The position numbers and the translations under genes are program-made. Under the pieces are notes generated by a model that saw only the letters and a program-made list of their open reading frames with translations, had not been told where the DNA came from and searched no databases. Source: Lomentospora prolificans (Eukaryota; Ascomycota; Sordariomycetes; Microascales; Microascaceae). From it: 64,000 bases of DNA. The stretch spans positions 4,787,501 to 4,851,500 of the forward strand of contig JARFXM010000011.1 in NCBI GenBank assembly GCA_029532625.1. The letters are read 5' to 3'. Positions 23,806 to 36,825 of this stretch are shown piece after piece; position 1 is the first letter of the stretch; each line of letters begins with the position of its first letter.

Positions 23806-24810
23806 TTATCCGGGAAGTTCTGTTCTCATGTATAAGGACGTGTCTGGCGTGGAGCTTACTCCATGTAGTTCAGCTGGTTCAGCTGGTTTCATTTGCTGAC
23901 TTGAGTGCGTTGTCTCGGCCAGTCTAGACATACGATGCGCCGACGGCATGTTGTCAGGCGCCTCCTTTGTGCTTCGACTTCGACGCAGGATAAACACGGT
24001 CGCAATCACCGAAATACAGATCAGGGCCAAACCACCGAGCACACCACCTATGATGGCGCCTGTGTTGTTCGAAGGGGACTGGCTTTGAGGTTCCTCGAGT
24101 GTTTGGTCGGACTGTGGGGTGCTTGAAGAATCGGCGGGTTGCGTCGACTCTGGAGGCAAAGTCGACGATGGTCCTGACGCTGGTGCGGTTGTTGGATCAA
24201 TAGTGGGTGTTGGGAAGAGCGTCTCGGTGACTGCGAGCGCGCCACATGCGATGTATGAGAAATCGGCATCGGTACCGAGAGCGAGAATCAATGTAGAGCA
24301 GAACTGCTCCTCCTGACTACAATGGTTTCGGTTGGGATCGTCAGTAATTAATTCCGACCCCAAAGCCAGTGAAGAAGGCGACACAATAACTTACCAGGTA
24401 AATGTCGTTATCCCAGCCATTCCACGAATCCCACAGCCTCTCGAGCAGCTATGTTTATCGACACAGTTCCCGGCAAGCCCGCAGTCACTCGCAGCGATTA
24501 CAGACGTGGGACAGAAGCCCCAGAGTCCGCGTTCCGTATCGACGCGGCAGTTGAACCCGCTCTCCGCCGACCTGGGCTTGTCCGCATCCCCATCTAAATA
24601 GCCGCAGGTGACACGATTGTTAACGGACTGGCGCTTCTTAAGTTCAGCGTGGTGTTCATGTGAAGTGTTATGTAAGGGCGCCGTTGTGATGCTTGATTCC
24701 GGGCTCCGCGTCACTCTTTCAGACCCGAAGGGGAGAGGGCCCTCAGCAGCGGTACAGGACGCGAGGCTAAGGAAAAGTAGCCACGTCCAGCAATCGAAGG
24801 AGCCCAACAT
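23806..24810 (-). CDS. Secreted-domain, single-pass membrane protein (sensor-like), 2 exons
   Basis: Exons (minus strand) 24395-24810 and 23806-24316 give 308 aa; the intron is 78 nt. A signal peptide (LLFLSLASCTAA) leads to a Cys-rich ectodomain with the family block RVDTERGLWGFCPTSV and DCGLAGNCVDKHSC. A Ser/Thr/Pro-rich stalk follows, then one transmembrane helix (GAIIGGVLGGLALICISVIA) and a cytosolic tail beginning RRSRSTKEAP. This architecture is common in filamentous fungi and resembles cell-wall stress sensors (Mid2/WSC-like) in layout, but it has no WSC domain and the function is unproven. A dibasic site (KKRQ) precedes the ectodomain and could be Kex2-cleaved. It is divergent from the GT69 gene across 439 bp. 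Confidence 0.82.
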
Positions 24811-25249
24811 GATGCGTGTTTGGTTCGCACGACGCTGGACTGACAGCCGCCCCTGGGAGGGATTTATGTAAAGGAGAGAAGACTGGAAAGGTCAAGGCGG
24901 AAGGACGCTCTGGCCGTCCGAGGTAATGTACGTGCCCATCAAGGAGGCAGGTATCAAGTCGCTGGCGGAGACACCAATCATGTGTATAGCCATTCCCGAT
25001 CGACCCAACTTAGCCAGTGGGTAAATTTACGTGCTCACAATTGCACCAATTGTTGGCGTTGGTGCAACCCGACAGTTCGGCTCCAAATCAAACCCGTGCA
25101 GTATTACGCGCCAACGGCGATGCACGAGGCCGGGGTAACACAACCAACTGCATTTCCAACCCTCCTTCAGAATCCTCATTTCTCCCTTCCCCCCTTTCTC
25201 TGCAGCGTCTACATTCTCTAACATTTGTCTCTTGCCATTGTCGTCCGCC
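24811..25249. promoter_or_regulatory. Divergent promoter region
   Basis: 439 bp between two head-to-head genes, the membrane sensor-like protein and the GT69 enzyme. C/T-rich stretches lie just before the GT69 start (25180-25230). Co-expression is possible. Confidence 0.45.
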
Positions 25250-26638
25250 ATGCCCGCACACACGATGAGGCAGTTTAATAGCAGGATCGTTCGCCGTGTT
25301 GCAGGCGCCGCCGCCTTGTCGCTGTTCTTCTTTCTCGCGATCCACGAACTTGCAGCTGAAACACCGTTTGCAACGCCTTCCTTTCGTATGCGACCGCCCG
25401 AGAATAACCTCTGCGAAGACTGACAGCTAATTCCTCCATATCCAGACCGCATTTCTGAACCCATCAAACATACCATTGACCATATAACCCAGGGTACGAA
25501 GCCCGAGAATTCGAGTAGCCTGTTTCCTGGAGCAACATTGGCGGGGGGGAATCCCGAGCTTCTTAAAAATGCGACTGCCTACATCGATTCAATTATGAAC
25601 CCAGCGAACCCGACGTTCGAGCGCTTAGCATGCCCCAACTCCGACTATAGAAGGTACCACAATCTCAGGCCGACAGGATCCCCTCAGCCCGCATACCTAT
25701 TCGCCATCAACTTGCGCGAAAGTATTGCTGTCCTTCCGACTCTTCTGGGCTCAATCATCGAGACAATTCGCTTCCTGGGACCCAAGTACTGTGCCCTGTC
25801 AATAGTCGAGGGCCACTCGAAAGATGGCACCTTCGAAGTCCTCAACTTACTCCGCGCCGAGATCGAGTCTCTCGGAGCCAGGTACTACTTTCAAAGGAGC
25901 GATATCGATCCATCTACCAGCGGCGACCGTATCGGGGGACTGGCTGCATTACGCAACCTTGCTCTGAAACCATTAACAGATAGCCCCAACGATTTCGCGC
26001 CCCAGTCCACGATAATATTCCTAAATGACGTATCATTATGCCCCGAAGATATCTTGGAACTAGTGTATCAGAAGCAAATTCTAGATGCCGATATGACATG
26101 TGGTTTCGATTGGACATATGTCGGCCAGGACCCGACATTTTACGACGTCTGGATCGCTCGCACGCTCGCCGGGGATTCGTTTTTCGAAATTCCGCCAGAC
26201 GGTAACTGGAATTCGGCGTGGAATCTATTCTGGAACGCTCCAGATGACCGGGCCCGCTTCGGAGCGCACAAACCTTTCCAGGTATTCTCTTGCTGGAACG
26301 GCGCGGCAGTCTTCAGCGCTACGCCACTGATCGACCATAACATCCGGTTCAGAGCGCCGACAGCTGCAGAGTGCTTCCAGGGCGAGCCACAGCTCTTCTG
26401 CAAGGACTTGTGGCGCGCCGGCTACCACAAAATTGCCGTCGTGCCAAGCGTCAACCTCGAGTATGACGATGAGCACGCGGCCAAGATCAAAGGCTTGAAG
26501 GGGTACGTGTCGCAGTGGGCCGAGGCAGAGGCTGGCGAGCCGGCAAGTATTACATGGCAGGCTAAGCCGCCTGACGAGGTTAAATGCATGGCCAGCTATG
26601 CGACACAAGAGTGGAGGCCGTGGAACGAGGGGTCCTGA
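25250..26638 (+). CDS. GT69 family glycosyltransferase (CMT1/CAP59-like), 2 exons
   Basis: Exons 25250-25385 and 25446-26638 join to 442 aa; the intron is 60 nt (GTATGC..CAG) and the phases fit (1+2). The start MPAHTMRQF leads to a single N-terminal hydrophobic helix (AALSLFFFLAIHELAA), giving a type II Golgi membrane protein. The catalytic part carries family blocks AYLFAINLRESIAVLPTLL, LSIVEGHSKDGT, STIIFLNDVSLCPEDILEL, MTCGFDW and FSCWNGAAVF. The family includes the cryptococcal alpha-1,3-mannosyltransferase CMT1 and CAP59, so a mannosyl transfer role in wall or glycan synthesis is likely. Its donor and acceptor cannot be read from sequence. The head-to-head neighbour encodes a surface protein. 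Confidence 0.88.
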
Positions 26639-29600
26639 ACCTCATAAAGATTTCATACTGAGCGTAATAGTTGCCTCTTCGAGTGAATATCGGCGTTTGG
26701 GGCCGGCAGGTTGGAACTGTATGGATCGGCGTTGAATTGGGCGCGTGCCGTCAGCGCAGCCATTTCGTCTCTTGTATTATAACTATTAATATGTCATCTA
26801 CGTCTGGGTCACATACATCAAGGAAACAAAGACAGCACTTGAGCCGTGCGGCCAAGGGGCGTCCAGAACCGTGAATTAGGCCCCACAAACCTCTGCGACA
26901 TCCTTTCCCTTCATTTATACCTGCATTTCCTCGATCCTATGTACCCGCCGTCATTCGGCCCTGTTGGGATATTACAGTTAGCCAACATAAAATGCTGGGC
27001 TCCGTTAGCTTCGGCCGACGTACTATCATACCACAGAACGGCCTGGTATTTATTCTGGAGGGAAGTACACGTTTCCGCCGGCATAGCTTCTGTGATGTCC
27101 TGAAAGTAAAAGTTGATAATGTCATCCAAAGTGCCCTGGGCCCTTCTTTAGATGGCAATCCGGACCGTCATTATGAAACTGGTATCGAAATCTTATTAAT
27201 AGCGTTGTCGACGACCGTGGATGACATGGTACCCACGTGTACCAGGGTAACATGTTAGGAGACGCCCCTGATTCTGAGCCGATTCTTGACATGGTTGCAA
27301 AAGTAGCGTGCATACCAAGTCCATTGAAGGACTTCTAGAACCAAGCGCCGGCATAGATATCGCGACCGTAGACATGCTCTCGCCAGGAGATGTTGGTGCT
27401 GTTCAAAGGTGTGCCAAGCCGACGAAACTGGATCCAATGGGCGTGCGGGAGACGACGCTCGACTATCTTTATACTCAGAACTCAGCCGACTAGGTGAAGC
27501 ATCTCGACGTTTACTGACAGTTGGCAGACTTTCTGAACCAATCATGGTCATGACTTAATATAAAGGGGAAAGTCACTATTCGGATAGAACTCCCCTACCA
27601 GACCTCGTTCTTGCCCTCAAGGTTTCGCAATTTCCCTTAGTTACAACCCAGCAGCTTCTTGACTGGACCAGGATGCAGCGATCTAGGAAGATAGTTGACG
27701 ACCCTAATCACTACCGCGAGAACGGCAACTTGGCCCAAAGCGAGGTAGCCACTATTTCGGCGATACCGGCCACTGATGAGCGACGCACACTTTATGAAAC
27801 CGTTTCTGGTTGAAAACTAGCTAATGAGAAGCAATCGGGGGAATAAAAGTGCAGAAAAGATAAAAGAAGGCGAGACTTAGTTAATATAAAAGCTTCTTTG
27901 AGAGCACTAGAGCCGACCTCATCGTCTTCCCTTTCTCACTCCCCCAATATCAGATTAATTGACGTGTTAAGCATAATGATAGTTTGAAAGAAATAAACCC
28001 CGATATAACGAATTGTGGTTCGACCCAATTCCGAGGAAATAAACATGCTTAAGGCAGCGTGACACCTTAGACTCGAGCTTAGTCCGGCCGCATTCTGCAC
28101 ACGCCGTCCACCACTTCCAGTATGAGAGATAGTAAAGTGGACAATAATTATATATTATAGTCTGATTAGAATGCTGAGTCACAAAAGGTGATGATTAAAT
28201 CTGGGTGTCCGCGGGCACGGAGGGATCTATGAAAATTGAAAATATTGATACGCAGTCGTTGTTTTGTTGGCCCAAGCATCACAATACCACCCTCATATCC
28301 CTTGTGTAGACGATACAGCCATCAGTCTAGTCTGGGACAGGATGCGTGCGATCCAACCAATGCCTCAAGCTCATGACGGCTCCGTGGCCTGTGGGCTTTG
28401 TGGCCTGGGTCAGGTTTTGGGGCTGGATGAAGGGGTAGATGTCTTCACTTCAGGAACAGCTAGAAGATTTCCACATCTTTTTCCACGCGCACGGGACTTG
28501 ATACGGGCTATTCGCGTTACCAATGAAATGCGATGGTTCCTTTTGGTATAGGAAGTACAGATTCGCATACCTGCCCTCCCCTAACCAGCAAACAGTCTGC
28601 AGCGTGTAGTACACGCCCGGCAGGAATTTATGGAACCATTTAAGCTTATAATATACCCTGCGTTTGCCGATTCGGATCTACGCCGTGTAGCGACGAGCCC
28701 AATATCATGTTAAGGAACGTGGGAGGAAAATGTCGGAAAGGGGTCAATCCGCAGTAGCAATCCGGCTGATTGTACGATGCACCTGGTGCACCAAGGCCTA
28801 GCATCATCCTTCGGCCAGTAGTATGGCAATTTTTGCAGTATCATTCTTAGACGCCTATCGAGGCCGGCGTTGTCGCCTCGGTGGCCATTTTCGACATCAC
28901 GCCAACCCAGCGGCGAATCCTCCAGCACTTGGTTGAACACAGCTAGAAACCCGCGGTTGCGCCATCATCGGCGCCATGGTGGAGTAAGCCTAACCACATG
29001 GTGATTGCGCCACCACGGATAGCTTCATGATTGGCGGGAGCCATCTAGGCTTATGGTGGGATGGGCTTCTTTGTGGGATGAGCTTATTGTGGTCGCCCTG
29101 CTTCACGGGATTCTCTGGCCTTGTCTCGATAAGTCTCTCTCTCGCAGAAAACCGTACACGCTGACCGTTGGTTGAGCAGTTGTTTATTGAAACTTGACAT
29201 CGAATACTTTGTATCAACCTCCCTTACCGAAATGTCTTTAGCTCTGCATAGCCTCCACATGGATCCAAGCCGGCGACCTTACCCTTTTGGTCATAGCTCC
29301 CTCATTTTCGGGCCCGATGCTCTTCGGGCCTATTTTAGTATGCAGGACGTGACAGAGGAGGCTGCGGCGTCTCCGCGTCTCGCTGGCGAAAGATACGAAG
29401 AAGTATGTGGGATGAAGGGCTAGAATTGAAGTACCGAGGTACTCTGGAGTTGGTCCTTTGTTGCCCCATAACATCAATACCTCTTACAAACGAGAATTAA
29501 TCTGATAATCTTAGTTAGCCAATTCCAAAAATCCTTTGCCCTAATTTGCAAGCATGGTCCCTGTTACCGGTCCCCAGCACCCCGGAAAATTGCCTCACTT

Positions 29601-30177
29601 CTGCGCTCGACCCTCTGGCAGTTATCTCTCCAGGCCGTGTTTACAGTGACAGCCATCCAAGCCCGATTTATAAAATTCCCATATGGGCCAGTCTAGCTTT
29701 CCTAATGCATTACCGTCCTTTCCATCATCTCCATCTTCCCACAGCAGATCGCTGGTCGCTTCTCCCCGATAAGGGTGCTGCGTCGCAATTATCCGAGATG
29801 GGATTAGCGGAGAAATAAGGCTTTGCCAATGCGGGTCCTTCCGGCTTAGCGCTCGACGAGCAGCCCCGTCGACCCCCACACGCGGTGCCGTTTTGCCGTC
29901 CTGACGTCACCCTTTGCTGCTTCCTGGTCGATGGTACCAGCTCTAGTTCGCATGGCGCAATAGTATCCTGGCTGCTGCTAGCTTGAAGAATTAATGATAG
30001 ACGCTAGTTGCCAAGGAATATCTGCGTCGAATATCATCGCCCCGGGTCTTCTCCGTTTGCTCCTACTGCTCTCACCTCGTTCCCTTTTGCTGAATATTAT
30101 AGGATACTTATCCTGTTTCTATCGATCGCAATCATATTTCCCTTCTACGTCGTTACTGCTTTGAGCACTCAGTCAAC
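26639..30177. other. Gene-poor stretch (3.5 kb)
   Basis: No complete gene found. It holds a protein-like minus-strand fragment (26911-27129) and an 8-bp perfect inverted repeat (TAAGCCTA at 28985, TAGGCTTA at 29046) within a sequence with many GCGCCA-type repeats. The last 600 bp serve as promoter for the permease. Confidence 0.4.
26911..27129 (-). pseudogene. Possible terminal exon or gene remnant
   Basis: Reads DITEAMPAETCTSLQNKYQA then LWYDSTSAEANGAQHFML, GPNDGGYIGSRKC and a TGA, with amino-acid composition like a real secreted or extracellular protein. A usable splice acceptor (TTTACTTTCAG) precedes GACATCACAG. I could not find a matching upstream exon or name a family. It may be the 3' end of a decayed gene. 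Confidence 0.25.
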
Positions 30178-31799
30178 ATGGCGATAGACTTCCTCAGCGA
30201 CAAGTCCCCGGTCGACAAGCCCCCGGTCGATGGCTTCCCAGATATCGAAAGCCAACCTGCCGAGTCCTGGGACGCGCGCAAGATGGCTCGGATCGACAAA
30301 CCCATAACCAAGTCCATTTCTGGCTCCCGTGGCATCAGCGGTGCGGCGGATGACACCACCTCCGACTCGGGTATTTCGGTTGCCAAACAGATGGAGATGG
30401 AGGCGGATAACGCGATCAAGTATAGGACGTGTAGTTGGAAAAAGACTGCGGCTCTGCTCTTCTCCGAGTACATATGTTTGGCGATCATGTCCTTCCCTTA
30501 CTCGTATGCCACACTAGGTCTCGTCCCGGGTCTGATTTTAACCGTGGTGGTTGCTGGATTGGTGCTGTACACCTCGCTGATCGTCTGGTGAGCCTGCCTA
30601 TCCTGACAGTTCGCGCCTGCCTTGGACACCACTGACAACCAGCTAGGGAGTTTTGCATGCGTCACCCCGAGGTCAAGGACGTTTGCGACATTGGCCAGAT
30701 GCTCTTCTGGAACCAGCGGTGGGCCTGGTACTTCACTGCCGTCATGTTCTTGCTAAACAACACCTTCATCCAAGGGTTCCACTGCCTCACCGGTGCCAAG
30801 TATCTCAACACGATGGCGGAGGGTAATAGTGGAGTATGCACGGTCGCCTTCAGCGCTATCGTTGCGGTGGTATCGTGGGTATGCTCGCTGCCTCGCACCT
30901 TCGGTACATTGGCGAACATTGCAACCTTTTCTGCGCTGTTCACCTTTGTATCTGTGCTTTTGGCCACAATCTTTGCCGCCATTGAAGACCATCCCGGTGC
31001 TGGGTGGCCCTCTCTGGGCGACCCCACCGTCTTCGCGACGCCGCCACCAGGTACGACCTTTGTCATGGGTCTGAACGCGTTCATGAACATCGCCTACACC
31101 TTTATCGGCCAAATCACCCTCCCTTCGTTCATCGCCGAGATGAAGGAGCCCAAGGACTTTCCTAAGGCTCTATGGGCCGTCACCATTGCCGAGATCATCG
31201 TCTTTTCACTCGTCGGATCCATCATCTATGCGTACACGGGTACAAACTACAATACAGCACCTGCATTTGGCTCCCTAGGCAATGTTGTGTACCTAAAGGT
31301 CAGCTTCAGCTTCATGATTCCAACCATAATATTTCTCGGTGTCTTGTACGCATCGGTGTCAGCCCGCTTCCTCTTCTTCCGCTTCTTTGCCGGCACCCGC
31401 CACATGAGCGACAATACTGTCGTAGGGTGGGCGGCTTGGGCGGCCATCTTGGCCGTGACTTGGATTATTGCCTTTATCATTTCCGAGGTCATCCCCTTCT
31501 TCGCCGATCTACTCTCTCTCATGAGCTCTCTCTTCGATAGCTTTTTCGGCTTCATCTTTTGGGGTGTGGCGTACATCCGAATGCGTCGCGTCACCTATGG
31601 GACCAGGTTCTGGAGCACCCGAGGATTCCGCAGCTGGGTCGGCTTCATCTTCAACGTCATATTAATTATTATCGGGTTTTTTTTCCTGACTGCTGGCACC
31701 TACGCTTCGGTCCAGAGTATTGTGGATGGATACAACGGGGCGGGATTCGGGGGCGCGTTCAGCTGCGGAAATAACGGCCTGCTTGGAGCACTGCGATAG
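30178..31799 (+). CDS. AAAP-family amino acid permease (MTR-like), 2 exons
   Basis: Exons 30178-30587 and 30647-31799 give 520 aa; the 59-nt intron splits a Trp codon. After a hydrophilic N-terminus of about 85 residues come around 11 hydrophobic helices, starting with TAALLFSEYICLAIMSFPYS. The blocks GLNAFMNIAYTFIGQITLP and AEMKEPKDFPKALW are typical of the fungal neutral amino acid permeases related to Neurospora mtr (transporter family 2.A.18). It is expected in the plasma membrane as a proton-coupled importer of neutral amino acids. The C-terminus ends in a glycine-rich tail. It is not linked to neighbouring genes by any visible logic. Confidence 0.92.
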
Positions 31800-34010
31800 A
31801 CAGCTTTTGGATGTTTTAGGATCGACGAGTACCTCCCTCTGGACGTCGACGATATTGTTAAAAGATGAGAATAAGAAAGGGTCGACAGCTCCTCTGGAAT
31901 AGTAGACAGGATGCAGTCTACTATTATCACGCGGAGAAAACGAACCTCCCCCCGGCTTAAAGCCGGCCGTGGCACCTGCATACCAATGGACAAGCCTCGG
32001 GCCAATAACCGTACATCTGCTTGGCTATTCCCGCCACGTCGAATCGGCTCAAGAAGCCTACCCGCCTTTACCGCTTGGCTTTCCGTAGGCCCGCTCGCGA
32101 TTTCTACGCCAAGCGGCTGTTTGATTCTGTCTCATACGTAGCGTGTGGTGCGTTTCTGCATGAGTAAATTACCGTGCCGCAGCCCCTAAGTTGCCATGGC
32201 CATTATCTTCGTAAGTTTCTTGTGATTCCTCCATGTCGATACTGAGTGATATCCAGCATACACCACTCCTTCTTAGGTTCATGTTTCTGTACCGAGTGAA
32301 ACTGTGTATTAACTTCATACCGACATTGCGAAGTCTTGTACAAATTCCATTTGACCGATTGGGCAATGGAAGTATTGGGCGAATGCAAGTTCGAGGTACT
32401 TTTTTCAATCTACTGGTCCGCACGAGGCATAGCGTTCGCCAGGAGTCCGTCTCGATGTATACGTTCGCTATCCACGACTACCGGTGACCGCTAGTAATAA
32501 GAGGTAGTGTCTTCCGCGGGAGTTAGAGAGCTTCGTATTGAGGCATTCCTTTATTCTTTGCCGCAAACTAAAGAAAAAAAGGTTTATCCACCCTCTCTCC
32601 CTGACCTGCCCGTCTCCCTACCCTGGCAGGGTATTATTGTGTCTAGTCATATTGTTAATAAGCGGGATCATGACAAGCACTAGTAGCTAGACTGGAGCGC
32701 AACCAATGCTTCCGCTGTGATGCAAGGAGGGGAGCACCCCGTGGACTTGGAGCTTAGAACGCTTCCCCAATTCAAATATTCGACTTGCGAGACTGCGATA
32801 TTTGAAGTGTAGCCGGTAGTAATGGCCGTTAAACTTATTGCTATATAAAAGACAAAAGCCGATAGATGTGTAGTTCGTACCTCCTTCGAAAGAAATCTAA
32901 GTCGTTGTCATTTGTGCTTGGTGAAAAGCGGTGCTGGCCGCTTCCTTAGTTGCACAGTTGTGGCGGGAGACAGACGGGTGCCAGGATAGCCTCGCAGTTA
33001 ATGTAACAGGGTGTTGAGCATTAACCAAAGAGGCAGCTCTAAGAGTTCCGTAATGTCTTCCAAGCTACTCACATCTCTCTGGGATAAACAAGGCGCGGCA
33101 GCATGGGACTACTTTATTATTTGAAAGTTTTGTATCTGGGCAACATCAGTTAAGATATGGGTCTCCGGGATGTACTCGATATATGTACATATATATGTAT
33201 ATATTGACGCATTCAAGGTGACATTTGAGGTCGAGTTGAAATAAGCGAGCAAGACGACTGTTGCTACAGGGGCTTACCTTGACCGATGCCCTTTGTCGAA
33301 AGGCAGTGTCTAATACAGTCAGCGCACGGGAGTGGCCAGCCAGTACCACGACTAGGCAAGACGCAGTTACCAGTGCATTCGGCTGCGTAGTCCTCGGAAT
33401 GCTTCAGATGGTTCTCATGTCAGCCGTGGGTGCGTGACGTACCATTCGACTTCCTTTTTCCTGCACCTGAAAGGCTTGAAGAAGGATGGAACCAGGTTTG
33501 ATGGTCACGCGATTTATGGAGAAGGCAGGCTAGTCCTTCGAAGGGAATATCGACTTTGGCGATGCGGGCGGCGTGACTGAGTCTTATTTCTCGTACGAAG
33601 ACTTTGGAGCAATGGTATTACCATGTCCATAACCGTCGGGGCTGAAGGCAGCAAGGCTCTGGTTCCATTTACCAGACCACCACATCCCAGGCGGTTACAA
33701 GGTGGACTGGAGCTGGTCTGCACTCTTCAACAGAACACTAGTGGATAGAGAACTCAAAGGCGAATGTCTAGGACGCGACAACCAAAGATGCGTGATGCCA
33801 GAGAGTGTCGGCTTCCATCATGATATACACGTGAAATTTCCGTGCTAGATATGTAGTTCGTAAGGCATTAATTATGTACATGTATAGATCTCGACAGAGT
33901 AAATATTTCTCCATTACTCAGTCTGATTTCCACCGTCATCCTTATTTTTGCCTCCCAAGTCCTAACCGTCGTACGCATCCAGGGAGAGCAGCGAGATTCG
34001 ACGGCATTCT
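31800..34010. other. Intergenic, 2.2 kb
   Basis: Short ORFs only; AT-rich around 32500-33200. Both flanking genes end here, so it holds two 3' regions. Nothing else identified. Confidence 0.45.
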
Positions 34011-34637
34011 TCAAACCTCCCTAACCTTTAAGAATCCGAAGAATTCAGGTGGGTAGGTAGCCTTAGGCTCGGTATCGGGGTCGATAGGGAGACCTTGAAG
34101 CGTGGCCTCATAGTAGGGTAGCTCACCACATCCAGGGTTGACGTAGCGGAATCCCCAGGTGGTCTGATTCAACGCGCCCACGAATTTTCCAGGCTGTTCC
34201 ACACCATCGAGATGGTGCGTGTAGACCTCGATGTCGTAGCCTTCTCCATAGTACATAAAGGCATTCCTGATATCCTTGCTGATGCGGATTGCACCACGGC
34301 TGTTGCTAGGATACTGCCTCACTTCACCATCATAACAACGGTAGGCCGGCTTGGCGAACCGGCGGGATTTAAGCAGGCTAACAACGACCTTGGTGAGCTG
34401 CTCACCCCCCCAGTTGACATCGGCGGAGGTGGTGAGGAGGCCGTTGATGCCATCATCCTCTGCTTGATCGACGACAAATTCCCAGGTGCCGGTGGTGTCG
34501 GCCTCAGGGGTCCGGATCCAGTTTGGGAATCCAGTGCAGCTTCCTGGCCAGAGAGGGGTCGCTGTGACTTCGGGGACCGCAAGGACAGAACCAGCTCCAG
34601 AGAGGAGTGTGGCGGCGAGAAAGGAGGCGTACTTCAT
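34011..34637 (-). CDS. Secreted protein of unknown function (208 aa)
   Basis: A clear signal peptide (MKYASFLAATLLSGAGSVLA) precedes a soluble 188-residue mature part with three cysteines (GSCTGF, YRCYDG, PGCGEL) and a possible N-glycosylation site (NQT). The sequence is tryptophan- and tyrosine-rich and has no transmembrane helix or GPI signal. I recognise no characterised domain. Size and secretion fit a candidate effector or small extracellular protein, but that is only a class label. The last codons after FFGFLK follow a possible GTTAGG donor, so the true C-terminus might differ slightly. Confidence 0.75.
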   Translation of the reverse strand: MKYASFLAATLLSGAGSVLAVPEVTATPLWPGSCTGFPNWIRTPEADTTGTWEFVVDQAEDDGINGLLTTSADVNWGGEQLTKVVVSLLKSRRFAKPAYRCYDGEVRQYPSNSRGAIRISKDIRNAFMYYGEGYDIEVYTHHLDGVEQPGKFVGALNQTTWGFRYVNPGCGELPYYEATLQGLPIDPDTEPKATYPPEFFGFLKVREV

Positions 34638-36361
34638 GGTGGAAGGGGTCTCTGTGAGGGCCTCTTGATAATGAAACTAAGGAGGTCGGAAAGGGTTTGT
34701 GAGACTAGACTGGTAGGAGATGGAGGTTGAACTGCTTCATAGAAATTGAATTGAACGGAGCGGATAGGGATGTTTAAATATCGGACGAGTTTAATTTACC
34801 GCCCGGCAAGGCAGCACACTCGACCTGGTGTTTTTCACTGTTCGCTTCCTTCTTTTCGTCTCATTAAACTCAAAAGTTCCCAATGCGTCCCTCCATCGCG
34901 ACCAGCGGCCGGCGCGGAATACCCGTGTGGGAGTGTGCTCATTTCGCGCCTCGCTTGGCACACTTAGCTGACCCTTTCTGAGTGTGTGGAGGGAAAATCA
35001 GTGGACCGCCAGGTGGAGCGAAGCCACACGAACTTCATGGGCTTGGCGAGCTCTTGAGGTCCCGAGGTGCTTCTCTGGTTCCACAGGGCAGTGCACATAA
35101 TAATATTAATTTATGGCGGGGATATAACTGGACAAGCCAGCCGGACCTCAAAATTCACCTGACTCAATTGACCGATCTCAGCCTGGCTGGCGAACCACGA
35201 GTTGTATTAGGGGGACCAACCGGCGACTTGTTCCTGACAGACGCGCACAGACAGATGTATGGCAGCGGATGAGGCCCGCTGGAATAGAGGGACCGGATGC
35301 TACCAGACCCCGGTCGTTCCCTGGTCTTCACAAGGCAGCAGCCGTCCATTCCTTCGTAATAAAGGGATAAAGGGGCAAATTCACGGCTGGATTTTGGGAT
35401 GGATGAAGGATCGAGATGAGGGGTTTTGGCCATTGAGCCAAATCCTTCCGTTTTCAAAACCGAATAATACCAGACAGTCGCAAGACGACATTGTGACCTT
35501 TTGACTTTTCAATTGACGTCCCAAGAGCTTCGACTTGGTTTCCCCGTATTATTTACTCAAAGACTGCCAAACCTTCGCGAAAAGGGAGGAGGAACACGAG
35601 AGAATAGGATCTGCTTGGCTTTCCGACCGAATGGTGGTATGTCACGTAGCACGGCGCTGAGGGGTTCCAATGAGACGGTGCTCTGCTGGCGATTGGAGAT
35701 TCAAGTTAATATCAATTTAGAGTCCAGCCATTCCGTGCATCCCTGCCAGGCGTTAAGAACGAGAGGTGAGGCTCTATTAGGCTTAATCACTGTCTTCTTT
35801 CACAGCAGCCCCCTCCCCCGGGGGGCGGACGTTGGGGGCCGCCCATGGCTAGCGAACTTTCGCGATGTCTCTATTCATCAGGTATCCTGCGTCCTTTATT
35901 CTCATCTGTATCAGCGTCACTGCGCCTGCCCTGGCGTATGAACTAATCATCCCGAAATCTAGCCTGGCAATCAGACAACCTGAAATTGGGGGTAGCGAGG
36001 AAGGATTTCGTGAGCACCCAGTAGTAGTCGTGCATCCTCGGGGGCTCCAACATGGTCGTCACTACGGAAAGTACCATACTCGACATGTCGACATGCATGG
36101 GCCTCAATGAGCGCGTGCTTGTAAAGTTTACCGAGGCAGCGTCAGCTAAATTGAAGAACCGTTTACTGCACAAACATTTTGACTTGGGTATTGTTGTGCT
36201 ATTCAAGGTTTCCGGCCTTGATCCTAACTCGAGTATCTCCTTGCATTGCAAGCTGCGAAAATACCCGGAGGCTTGAGTGGAATGTCGGCACCGAGAGACC
36301 TAAAAATATCCTGAGAGATGCTACTGGCTGGTTGGAATCATCAATTATTCCCGACACACCC

Positions 36362-36825
36362 ATGCATAGTTGGTCCTGCGCCCGAAATCAGGCTCCGCAC
36401 CGAGATTTACGCTGCAGGTCCTCCAGCAAAATGGTTCAAATTATAGGGCTGCGGGTCTTGGCCTAGATCATTTATTAGACCAAAAATGGGATAGGGGAAC
36501 ATTCCCTATCCATTAGGGGTCTTAAAGATGCTTATAACCCGTGCATAGCTGGCCCTGCGGCCGAAATCCGGCTCCGTACGAGATTTACACTGCTGGTCCT
36601 CCAGCAAAATCGTTCAAATTATAGGGCTGCGGGTCTTGGCCTAGATCATTTATTAGACCAAAAATGGGATAGGGGAACATTCCCTATCCATTAGGGGTCT
36701 TAAAGATGCTTATAACCCGTGCATAGCTGGCCCTGCGGCCGAAATCCGGCTCCGTACGAGATTTACACTGCTGGTCCTCCAGCAAAATCGTTCAAATTAT
36801 AGGGCTGAGGGTCCTGGCCTACATC
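36362..36825. repeat. 178-bp tandem repeat, about 2.6 copies
   Basis: Copy 1 is 36362-36540 (179 bp), copy 2 is 36541-36718 (178 bp) and copy 3 is partial (36719 to about 36825). Copies 1 and 2 are identical over their last ~100 bp and differ at about nine sites in the first 70. Copies 2 and 3 match over the first ~90 bp. Each full unit holds a near-perfect hairpin, GGATAGGGGAACATTCCCTATCC. On the minus strand each unit contains the last codons (PYNLNDFAGGPA or a variant) of the remnant gene beside it. Confidence 0.92.

Noticed and set aside
23806..24810. WSC-domain sensor
   Set aside because: The ectodomain cysteine pattern differs from WSC; only the overall layout is similar.
36362..36825. 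CRISPR array
   Set aside because: The repeats are contiguous 178-bp units without unique spacers, in a eukaryotic genome.
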